A stretch of 38,805 nucleotides of DNA from positions 1 through 38,805 of the forward strand of contig CANHPZ010000007.1 in assembly GCA_947462725.1 (NCBI GenBank), written 5' to 3'. A model generated the notes under the pieces. The model did no database searches. It saw only the letters and a list, made by a program, of their open reading frames with translations, and was not told the origin of the DNA. This stretch comes from Flavobacteriales bacterium (GTDB taxonomy: Bacteria; Bacteroidota; Bacteroidia; Flavobacteriales_D; Sanyastnellaceae). The position numbers were made by a program, and so were the translations under genes. Positions 8,815 through 15,487 of the stretch are shown one piece after another. Numbering within the stretch: the first letter of the stretch is position 1; every line of letters starts with the position of its first letter.

Positions 8815-9203
8815 AAATATTCCTTTCATTACTGCTCATAGCCTCAGTATTCAGTGCTTGCAAAAAAGAATCAGGAATCGGCGGAGACGCCGAGATCAAA
8901 GGCCAGGTATGGGCATTTAAACTCAACGGCTCACTTACCGATACCATTGCCGATTATGCTGCAGAGGACGAGTATGTATACATTGTATATGGCGACCACA
9001 CCGGTTATGACAAGCGCATAAAGACCGACTACAACGGTGAGTTCCGCTTCTCTTTTCTATACCCTGGAGACTACACCATTTATGTGTACTCGTTTAATCC
9101 AAATGAAATTGACGGCCAATCTCCGGTGATCCAAAAAGTGCACATAGAGGGGCGCAAAGAAATAATGGAACTAAAACGAATCAACACCACTGCTCAACCA
9201 TGA
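8811..9203 (+). CDS. Small lipoprotein with carboxypeptidase-regulatory-like beta-sandwich
   Basis: 130 residues. The signal peptide ends in a lipobox, VFSAC, with Cys17 as the lipidation site followed by KKE. The mature part has the pattern of a carboxypeptidase-regulatory-like/Cna-B fold: AEIKGQVW near the start, DYNGEFRFSFLYPGDYTIYVYS in the middle, and a final strand QKVHIEGRKEIMEL. It is probably a periplasmic or outer-membrane lipoprotein. It overlaps both neighbours by 4 bp and is therefore likely made in fixed proportion to the ABC transporter before it and the YD-like protein after it. Confidence 0.75.
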   Translation: MKIFLSLLLIASVFSACKKESGIGGDAEIKGQVWAFKLNGSLTDTIADYAAEDEYVYIVYGDHTGYDKRIKTDYNGEFRFSFLYPGDYTIYVYSFNPNEIDGQSPVIQKVHIEGRKEIMELKRINTTAQP

Positions 9204-9757
9204 TACGCGCAATTCTAATTGTATCTCTTAGCCTTTGCTGGTTGAACATATTCGCTCAAGGCGAGAAGCAAATTCAATCCAGAAGGATAAAAACCAAAGT
9301 GACACGAGTTGAATCCATTCAAAAGGAGAAACGTGAATTGACATTTTCTACAACCCACTACGATGGTAAAGGCAGAGAAACCGAAGTCAATTACTACAAC
9401 ACCGACAGCGTCTGTGTTAAATCAGAGCAATTCCAATACAACCGCAAGGGAAAAACAACGCATCATACAACAGTTGATTCTATAAAGAAAATCACAACCG
9501 AAATTCTGTATACCTACGATCAATGGAATCGACTTCGTGAGAAACAAGTAAAGGAGAACAGTAATATGCGCGAGCGCACCATTTACGAATATGACAATTT
9601 CGACAATAAGATTAAAGAGGTTGTTTTGAATGGGAAAGAAGAAATAAAAAAAGACATCACATATACCTACGACAAGAAGGGAATGCTCTTGCGTAAGACA
9701 ACCCTCAACGGATCAGGCAAAGTGATTTACGACAAAACAAACACCTACGACTATTGA
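9200..9757 (+). CDS. Secreted YD-repeat-like protein
   Basis: 185 residues. An N-terminal signal peptide (MIRAILIVSLSLCWLNIFAQ) is followed by a very polar, Lys-rich mature region. It contains short YD-like units: HYDGKGRETEVNYY, YNRKGKTTHHT, YTYDQWNRLREKQ, YEYDNFDNKIKEV, YTYDKKGMLLRKT, TNTYDY. These are the small YD/RHS-type beta-hairpin units common in short periplasmic proteins of Bacteroidota; there is no toxin domain. ATGA overlap upstream; the TGA stop overlaps the TTG start of the next gene. Function unknown. Confidence 0.7.
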   Translation: MIRAILIVSLSLCWLNIFAQGEKQIQSRRIKTKVTRVESIQKEKRELTFSTTHYDGKGRETEVNYYNTDSVCVKSEQFQYNRKGKTTHHTTVDSIKKITTEILYTYDQWNRLREKQVKENSNMRERTIYEYDNFDNKIKEVVLNGKEEIKKDITYTYDKKGMLLRKTTLNGSGKVIYDKTNTYDY

Positions 9758-10431
9758 CTTTTCGCGCTCACATAGCTAGTGTCTTATTGTCGTTGATGTG
9801 CGCAATAGCGCAAGGACAGCAGCAAGACTTTGTTGGTCTTACAGGTATCAGTGTGTCTAAAAACATCAGTAGAGCATGGGATGTTTCCCTTGGTGGTCAA
9901 GGTATGTTTAATCAAAATCTGCACGAGTTGTGGTTTGCATTCGCAGATGCTTCAATCGGTTATAAAATCAACCGCAACATCAACACCGAACTTCATAGCA
10001 GAAGTATCCAATTTCGACTTCTGGACAACTCTTACCAAGGTCGACAATTGTTCTACCATACGATCAGCTGGAGTAAAGGTGTTGGTCGATTTTCTTTTAG
10101 TGTTCGCAATAGGATTCAACAATTGATTTATGGCGAGCACTTCCACGACGATTACAAAGGCCCTGTGTGGTACAATCGCGATCGTTTTGCCGTTCGATAC
10201 AGAATCAACTACTATTGGTCGCCCTATGCATCGGCTGAGATTATGGTACCGCTTAATCATACCCGCAGGAGTGGAATTGATCAATACCGAATTGCCGGAG
10301 GAATAAGCTACACCCTCAACGATCGCGTGAGGTTCGACACCTACTATCAAATTCAGCAACAATTGCAGCGATCCACGGGCAACAACACGTACTTTGTACT
10401 CGGTTTCAATACTTCGATAAAACTACCATGA
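9754..10431 (+). CDS. DUF2490 family outer-membrane protein
   Basis: 225 residues, starting at a TTG that overlaps the previous stop (TTGA). That start gives a proper signal peptide (MTFRAHIASVLLSLMCAIAQG). The mature part has alternating beta strands ending in a C-terminal aromatic-rich strand (YFVLGFNTSIKLP) and a recognisable DUF2490 pattern: WDVSLGGQGMFNQN, LWFAFADASIGYKI, RLLDNSYQGRQLFYHT, GPVWYNRDRFAVRY. DUF2490 proteins are predicted outer-membrane barrels of unknown role. Within this array it is the likely outer-membrane component. Confidence 0.8.
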   Translation: MTFRAHIASVLLSLMCAIAQGQQQDFVGLTGISVSKNISRAWDVSLGGQGMFNQNLHELWFAFADASIGYKINRNINTELHSRSIQFRLLDNSYQGRQLFYHTISWSKGVGRFSFSVRNRIQQLIYGEHFHDDYKGPVWYNRDRFAVRYRINYYWSPYASAEIMVPLNHTRRSGIDQYRIAGGISYTLNDRVRFDTYYQIQQQLQRSTGNNTYFVLGFNTSIKLP

Positions 10432-11489
10432 GACTCCTTTTTTCGTTGTTGCTGATAGTACTTGTGGCATCATGCTCAACCAAAAACACGAACAACGCAC
10501 CGACACCAATGACAGGTAAATACGCCATAGCGATTCACGGAGGCGCAGGCAATTTGGTCAAAATGAATTTGACTCCGCAAGAACAAGAGGCATACAAGCT
10601 TGTGCTCGACAGTGCGCTCACGGCGGGAGATGAAATACTTCGCGCTGGAGGCAGTGCCATTGACGCTGTGGAGTCGGCAATCAAAATCATGGAAGATTGC
10701 CCGCTGTTCAATGCGGGCCGAGGATCAGTATTCACACATGAAGGATACAACGAAATGGACGCCGCTATCATGGATGGCTCAAACTTGGAGTGTGGAGCTG
10801 TGGCCGGTGTTCGCCACATCAAGAACCCGATTTCAGCAGCGCGGAGCGTGATGGAAAAATCCGAGTTCATTCTGCTGAAATCGGAAGGTGCCGAAGCATT
10901 TGCGACAGAGCAGGGAATTGAAATAGCAGATTCATCCTATTTCTTCACACAGCATAGATGGGATCAACTGCAGGAGGCCATAGAAGATGATAAAACAGAG
11001 CTCGATCACTCCGGAAAAAAAAGTGCATCCAAGCCTGATCATAGAGAAGAAAAGTATGGCACTGTTGGCTGTGTAGCACTCGACAAAAATGGCAACCTCG
11101 CCGCAGGAACATCTACCGGTGGCTTGACCAACAAGCGCTACGGTCGCATTGGCGATTCTCCGCTAATTGGCAGTGGCACATACGCCGACAACTCCACATG
11201 TGCTGTAAGCTGCACAGGAAAAGGTGAAGATTTCATTCGTTTGAATGTGGCGCATGATATTGCCTCAATGATTCGTTATCAAAACACCACATTGCAGAGT
11301 GCATGCGACTCAGTAATTATGGGTAAACTTAAATCCATCAAAGGAAGAGGCGGATGCATTGCAATCGACAATCAAGGAAAGATAGCTATGCCGTTTACCA
11401 CCAGCGGCATGTTTCGCGGGTGCATTGATGCTGAGGGCAAAAAACAGATTTTGCTCTACGCCGAAGAACCAACATCAGTCAACCCCTAA
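10428..11489 (+). CDS. Isoaspartyl peptidase / plant-type L-asparaginase, predicted lipoprotein
   Basis: 353 residues. A Ntn-hydrolase that removes isoaspartyl residues from peptides and hydrolyses asparagine; the family is made as a precursor that cleaves itself before a Thr. That Thr is visible as T212 in KYGTVGCVALD, followed by the binding loop GTSTGGLTNK and then GDSPLIGSGTYAD. The N-terminal HGGAGN motif is also present. An N-terminal lipobox (LVASC, then STKN) predicts lipidation, which places the enzyme outside the cytoplasm. The start overlaps the DUF2490 stop by 4 bp (ATGA). The last 15 bp overlap queE on the other strand. Confidence 0.93.
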   Translation: MRLLFSLLLIVLVASCSTKNTNNAPTPMTGKYAIAIHGGAGNLVKMNLTPQEQEAYKLVLDSALTAGDEILRAGGSAIDAVESAIKIMEDCPLFNAGRGSVFTHEGYNEMDAAIMDGSNLECGAVAGVRHIKNPISAARSVMEKSEFILLKSEGAEAFATEQGIEIADSSYFFTQHRWDQLQEAIEDDKTELDHSGKKSASKPDHREEKYGTVGCVALDKNGNLAAGTSTGGLTNKRYGRIGDSPLIGSGTYADNSTCAVSCTGKGEDFIRLNVAHDIASMIRYQNTTLQSACDSVIMGKLKSIKGRGGCIAIDNQGKIAMPFTTSGMFRGCIDAEGKKQILLYAEEPTSVNP

Positions 11490-12086
11490 ATACTTGTGCG
11501 TTTGCACTGAAATTCTCCACTGTGTGTTTTTCCGAATGAAGTCGAGTATGAGCGTTTGCATGGCTTCACGCTTCTCCCATTCCGGCTGCATATAGCGCAT
11601 GGTTTGATCCGGCATCTGCGCTGCATGTTCTGCCGCCCACTCTATATCGCTTTTGTGATTGATGATGACTTTCAATTCGTGTGAAGCTTGATAAAACTCA
11701 CTTAGCGGCGCCTTAAATTTTTTGGGCGAGAAAGTGATCCAATCCCATTCTCCGCTCAAGGGAGAAGTACCCGAAGTTTCGATATGTGTGCGCACACCGC
11801 CATTCCGCAGGGCTTGTGTGAGCGCATCCAAATTGTGCATGAGTGGTTCACCGCCAGTAACTACACAGATTTTCGCACCGGCATTAATCACGTCGGCTGC
11901 CAATTGATCGATGGCTACAGAAGGATGTTTGGAAGCATCCCAGCTCTCTTTCACATCACACCAAACACAGCCTACATCACAACCCGCAAGACGGATAAAA
12001 TAAGCAGGGGCTCCTGCAAACGCGCCTTCACCTTGCACGGTATAAAATGTTTCCATGACCGGTAAGGCCAATTGATGCTGATTCAT
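11475..12086 (-). CDS. queE: 7-carboxy-7-deazaguanine synthase (QueE)
   Basis: 203 residues. Radical-SAM enzyme that converts 6-carboxy-tetrahydropterin to 7-carboxy-7-deazaguanine in the pathway to preQ0 and queuosine. The N-terminus has TVQGEGAFAGAPAYFIRLAG and then the cluster CDVGCVWC with Cys36, Cys40 and Cys43 (CxxxCxxC). The family's VTGGEPL substrate loop follows, as does a WDWITFSPKK segment. Length is typical. An alternative start at Met11 is possible. No queC, queD or queF is in this window. The 3' end overlaps the convergent isoaspartyl peptidase gene by 15 bp. Confidence 0.93.
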   Translation of the reverse strand: MNQHQLALPVMETFYTVQGEGAFAGAPAYFIRLAGCDVGCVWCDVKESWDASKHPSVAIDQLAADVINAGAKICVVTGGEPLMHNLDALTQALRNGGVRTHIETSGTSPLSGEWDWITFSPKKFKAPLSEFYQASHELKVIINHKSDIEWAAEHAAQMPDQTMRYMQPEWEKREAMQTLILDFIRKNTQWRISVQTHKYLGVD

Positions 12087-12211
12087 GCCGCAAAGAAAAA
12101 CCCTTCAGTGGGATATGCGCATAAAAAAATCCACACGAGCATCAGAATGAGCCACATGAAAAGCATTCAAAGAGATAATCTCAGCACTTGCTCTTAACCT
12201 CATTGAGGCCT

Positions 12212-12234
12212 CCCGGCACGCGCGGTGCTTGGGG
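12212..12234. repeat. GC-rich imperfect hairpin, REP-like
   Basis: CCC at 12212-12214 and GCAC at 12216-12219 can pair with GTGC at 12225-12228 and GGG at 12231-12233 around a GCGCG loop. No T-run follows on either strand, so it is not a standard terminator. The 8-base palindrome GAGGCCTC precedes it by a few bases. Confidence 0.3.
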
Positions 12235-12525
12235 AATTTCCGCTGACTGCATGATTGCCTAAAATCTTTCGACTAATGTCGTTGCAGCAGCAAAGAGCGC
12301 AATTTTGTTGTCCATATCAACCAAAATAGAGGGTCAACACGCCTTGAAATCTTCTCTCTCATGCTATCCAGTACATTCAATCCATCACCCATGTGGATTT
12401 TCACATTGCGCTTCCGCCGAAGCAACAATATCAATCCTTCCGGAAAGACAAGAGAAAAGTACATTAGACAAAATGAAATGGCTACGATATAAATCAGAAG
12501 CTTCTAAACCGCGTATGCACAATCG

Positions 12526-12562
12526 TTATCAACAATTGTGAATTCGCATTGGGCGTTGATAA
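12526..12562. repeat. Inverted repeat TTATCAAC / GTTGATAA
   Basis: Perfect 8-bp arms at 12526-12533 and 12555-12562 with a 21-base AT-rich spacer that holds CAATTG and GAATTC palindromes. Each arm resembles a DnaA box (TTATCCACA) with one or two mismatches, in opposite orientation. It lies just past the 3' end of the Tudor-like gene and could also act as an RNA hairpin there. Confidence 0.4.
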
Positions 12563-12591
12563 TTGATCAAACAGAAGACTAGTCCAGGTTA

Positions 12592-13134
12592 TTATTCTTC
12601 GCCGCTACCCTTTCCGCTTTCACCCACAAACCAATCGTTCTTGGATTTGAAGAGCACATTGAAAGTAGTCAGCGAGCCATAAATACGCGTGATGTACTGC
12701 TGCATTTCAACCTTATCGGCATCGGTGAGTTTCGCATGCGCATTGATTTTTTGTTCCAATACACGCAAGCGGTCGCGCAGCATTACGATTTTATGAAAGA
12801 ACGTGTCAATTGGAACATCTTTGGGCTTCATTGAAAGATCCTTGGGCTGAATCAGCAGCGTGCCTCCATCCCATTTATCGGCAATCTCAACAAAATCCGT
12901 CACCTCATAATACATATCGAAGACATTCTTCACCGCAACCACCACATCTTCCAACTCCACGGTTGAAGCAACGACCTGACCAGGTTCCACCAACTGAAAT
13001 CCGTCGTAAGCTTTACCCAATTCCTTCTCTCCATGCTCGCGAAAGTAGATTCTGTATTTATGGTCATCCATGCCGAAGACAACGCCTTCGCCGTAGGTTG
13101 GATGTGTCAGTTTTGAGCCTATAGTAAAATTCAT
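12592..13134 (-). CDS. Conserved protein with N-terminal UvrD-type Tudor-like domain
   Basis: 180 residues, no signal peptide. Residues ~1-50 (IGSKLTHPTYGEGVV ... YRIYF ... KELGKAYDGFQLV) match the small SH3/Tudor-like domain found at the C-terminus of UvrD/PcrA helicases, where it contacts RNA polymerase or nucleic acid. The rest is mostly helical with a coiled-coil-like stretch around 125-150 and an acidic C-terminus. I do not know a function for this architecture. The start is 24 bp after the rimO stop on the same strand, so the two genes are probably co-transcribed. A role with RNA polymerase or the ribosome is inference. Confidence 0.75.
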   Translation of the reverse strand: MNFTIGSKLTHPTYGEGVVFGMDDHKYRIYFREHGEKELGKAYDGFQLVEPGQVVASTVELEDVVVAVKNVFDMYYEVTDFVEIADKWDGGTLLIQPKDLSMKPKDVPIDTFFHKIVMLRDRLRVLEQKINAHAKLTDADKVEMQQYITRIYGSLTTFNVLFKSKNDWFVGESGKGSGEE

Positions 13135-13158
13135 GTTGTCCGAAATTTTTCTACAAAC

Positions 13159-14475
13159 TTAAAGTCCGATAGGGGTAGCAAAAAGGTCGTAGTGTTCTGC
13201 AGTTTCAATACGCACCTGTGCAAAATCTCCAACGCGCAAATAGCCGGCTTCTTTAGCAATGATGACTTCATTATCCACTTCAGGCGAATCGAATTCGGTT
13301 CTACCGATGTAGGAATCCCCTTCAATACGATCAATGAGCACCTTCAACTCCTTTCCTACCATGCGTTGATTAAGATCGTAGGAAATATGTGACTGTGCCT
13401 CCATGATAGCATCTGCACGTTTGCGTTTCAACTTGGCAGGCACATCATCCTTCAATGCGAATGCGTGAGTATTCTCTTCGTGTGAATAGGTAAAAATGCC
13501 GAGGCGATCGAAGCGCGACTGTTCCACCCATTGCAACATTTCCTGAAAATCATCTTCCGTTTCGCCCGGGAAACCGCTGATGAGCGTTGTGCGCAACGCT
13601 ATACCCGGCACACGGGAGCGAATTTCTGCAATCAACGCATCCGTTTTCTCACGGGTAATACCTCTGCGCATAGCTTGCAGCATGCGCGTAGTGCCATGCT
13701 GTAGCGGCATATCGAGGTATTTGCAAATATTATCGCGTTCATTCATGACATCCAACACATCCATAGGGAAGCCCGACGGGAAAGCGTATTGCAAGCGAAT
13801 CCAGTCAATACCTTCCACATCGCTCAGACGTTTCAACAAATCAGAAAGATTGCGCTGCTTGTAAATATCAAGTCCGTAGTAGGTCAAATCCTGAGCGATA
13901 AGAATGAGTTCCTTAGTTCCGGCGGCCGCCAGCTTTTTAGCGCTATCCACTAGCTGCTCCATCGGCGTGCTCAAATGTTTACCACGCATAAGTGGAATGG
14001 CGCAAAAAGAACAAGGGCGATCGCATCCTTCACTAATCTTGAAATATGCATAATGACTTGGCGTGGTCAGCAAGCGCTCACCTACAAGTTCATGCTTGTA
14101 ATCCGCCTTGAGTGTTTTTAATAATCGCGGCAACTCGCGCGTACCAAAGAAGGCGTCTACTTCAGGAATATCCTTTTCGAGCTCAGGTTTGTATCGTTCA
14201 GAAAGGCAACCGGTCACATACAATTTGTCTACATTACCCTTTTCCTTCTCGCGCGCCCAGGCCAAGATGGTATTGATGCTTTCTTCCTTCGCATTATCTA
14301 TAAAACCGCAAGTATTGACAATCACAATCTCTGCGTCCTGTGTTTCACTTTCATGTTCTACTTCAAATGCATTGGCCTTAAGCTGGGCCATCATGACTTC
14401 GCTATCGAAGATATTTTTCGCACAACCCAAAGTCACGACATTGACTTTATTGCGGCGTAGTGTTTTCGTTTTCAT
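13159..14475 (-). CDS. rimO: Ribosomal protein S12 methylthiotransferase (RimO)
   Basis: 438 residues from the ATG at 14475; the frame can be extended to 14517 but the shorter start gives the family-typical MKTKTLRRNKVNVVTLGCAKN. The enzyme methylthiolates a conserved Asp of ribosomal protein S12. Cys18, Cys56 and Cys90 belong to the N-terminal methylthiotransferase cluster; Cys151, Cys155 and Cys158 (CDRPCSFC) form the radical-SAM cluster. A TRAM domain occupies the last ~65 residues (ELKVLIDRIEGDSYIGRTEFD). In related Bacteroidota rimO is usually close to ftsY, as here, but siaBC has been inserted between them. Confidence 0.96.
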   Translation of the reverse strand: MKTKTLRRNKVNVVTLGCAKNIFDSEVMMAQLKANAFEVEHESETQDAEIVIVNTCGFIDNAKEESINTILAWAREKEKGNVDKLYVTGCLSERYKPELEKDIPEVDAFFGTRELPRLLKTLKADYKHELVGERLLTTPSHYAYFKISEGCDRPCSFCAIPLMRGKHLSTPMEQLVDSAKKLAAAGTKELILIAQDLTYYGLDIYKQRNLSDLLKRLSDVEGIDWIRLQYAFPSGFPMDVLDVMNERDNICKYLDMPLQHGTTRMLQAMRRGITREKTDALIAEIRSRVPGIALRTTLISGFPGETEDDFQEMLQWVEQSRFDRLGIFTYSHEENTHAFALKDDVPAKLKRKRADAIMEAQSHISYDLNQRMVGKELKVLIDRIEGDSYIGRTEFDSPEVDNEVIIAKEAGYLRVGDFAQVRIETAEHYDLFATPIGL

Positions 14476-14615
14476 CGGTGGCGCAAAGAAACGATGATTC
14501 AGGCTTCTACTCAGCATTTAACCGTAACCTTTGGCTACAATGTCCGTTATAACGCATACTTAAGCTGGGGTTTCACATGTGTGTAGGCCCAAGAAACTGA
14601 TAAACGACAACTGTC

Positions 14616-15113
14616 ATGATAGATAATGCACTGAGGTATTTCGGTAAGATTGATGAGGGAGGCATTGTGGATTTTGTAGATCTACTTTCTGGAGTGTTAA
14701 ATAAAAATCTCGGACCGAGAAAAGACATTCGCAAGCTATGCAGCTTCGCCATCGAACTGCTCGACAATGGCATGCGCTATAGCATCGATAACAAGGTAAC
14801 TTTTACCTGGACCATTGAACAGGATTTCCTCACATTCGAATTAGAAAACGAGGCCAGTCCATCCGATGCAATGCGGTTGCAAGAGCACGCTCAAATCATA
14901 CACGGCATGGATGACATTCAGCGCAGACAAGCCTTTCAGGATCAAATCAACAGTGCACATTTTGGAGAAAAAGGCGGTGCCGGATTGGGCCTACTGCAGA
15001 TCTTACGCAAGGGTGCTCTCTCGATAGACGTTACTATTCGCAAGCAAACGGCGGATACATTTCTTTGCGTAAGCCGCATTCAAACGCCATTGCATAAACC
15101 TGTCGCCCTATGA
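14616..15113 (+). CDS. SiaB family protein kinase (GHKL fold)
   Basis: 165 residues. A GHKL-type ATPase of the SiaB/DUF6272 family, which phosphorylates its partner SiaC on Ser/Thr. The N-box is ELLDNGMRYS (E47, N51), and the glycine-rich ATP lid is GEKGGAGLGLLQI (118-129). The strand FLTFELENEA carries the usual position after the N-box. Its stop overlaps the start of siaC by 4 bp (ATGA), fixing the pair. In Pseudomonas aeruginosa SiaB acts with SiaA (phosphatase), SiaC and SiaD (diguanylate cyclase); neither SiaA nor SiaD is here, so the output of this pair is open. Confidence 0.85.
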   Translation: MIDNALRYFGKIDEGGIVDFVDLLSGVLNKNLGPRKDIRKLCSFAIELLDNGMRYSIDNKVTFTWTIEQDFLTFELENEASPSDAMRLQEHAQIIHGMDDIQRRQAFQDQINSAHFGEKGGAGLGLLQILRKGALSIDVTIRKQTADTFLCVSRIQTPLHKPVAL

Positions 15114-15484
15114 AAACCATAATCAGCGCAGGAACACGAAGCAATCCGGAAATCAGTTTTGATACCGAAGAAAAGGTATTCACAACCAAAGGGATTTCTA
15201 CCATTGTCAACGCCTTTGAATTTTACGATTTAGCCATAGCCTGGATTAATGTACATGAGCATGAACTCGAAGGAGACATTGAATTTCAATTTCATTTGCC
15301 CTATTTCAATTCGGCCAGTATGAAAGGAATTTTAATGCTCATGGAGCGAATTAAAAAAGGAATAGACTCCGGTCAAAACTGGTCTATCGCATGGAATGTC
15401 GAGGACGAAGACGAATTTCTTCTCGATGCTTGTGAGTCATTTCAGGAGATGCTCGGCATAGAGCTGCGCATCATTCGCAGCTAG
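15110..15484 (+). CDS. SiaC family regulatory phosphoprotein (DUF1987)
   Basis: 124 residues. STAS-like small regulator of the DUF1987/SiaC family. The characteristic segment EFQFHLPYFNSASMKGILML is present. Ser68 in YFNSAS falls at the same residue number as the phosphorylated Thr68 of P. aeruginosa SiaC, so it is the likely phospho-site, with Ser in place of Thr. In the known system unphosphorylated SiaC binds and activates SiaD. Coupled to siaB by ATGA; ends 3 bp before the convergent ftsY stop. Confidence 0.88.
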   Translation: MKTIISAGTRSNPEISFDTEEKVFTTKGISTIVNAFEFYDLAIAWINVHEHELEGDIEFQFHLPYFNSASMKGILMLMERIKKGIDSGQNWSIAWNVEDEDEFLLDACESFQEMLGIELRIIRS

Positions 15485-15487
15485 TCC

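Larger units (their letters stand above)
12087..12591. other. 505-bp gap without a convincing gene
   Basis: Short open frames exist on both strands (63 codons on minus, 78 on plus) but neither has a family I know or a plausible start context. On the minus strand a 24-codon hydrophobic frame (12083-12157, beginning MWLILMLVW) ends in an ATGA overlap with queE. A GC-rich hairpin-like patch lies at 12212-12234 beside the palindrome GAGGCCTC, and an 8-bp inverted repeat lies at 12526-12562. The part near 12205-12245 is clearly richer in GC than its surroundings. It could be regulatory, a decayed gene or a small genomic repeat; the sequence alone does not decide. Confidence 0.5.

Noticed and set aside
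9200-9757. YD-like repeats as an RHS toxin
   Set aside because: Only 185 residues, no RHS core-ending motif and no toxin or immunity gene after it.
12305-12541. 78-codon plus-strand and 63-codon minus-strand (12273-12464) frames in the gap after queE
   Set aside because: They overlap each other, have no recognisable family and no promoter or plausible start context. They are mentioned in the gap entry only.
12526-12562. Replication origin
   Set aside because: Only two imperfect DnaA-box-like sites, no cluster, and no dnaA/dnaN next to it.
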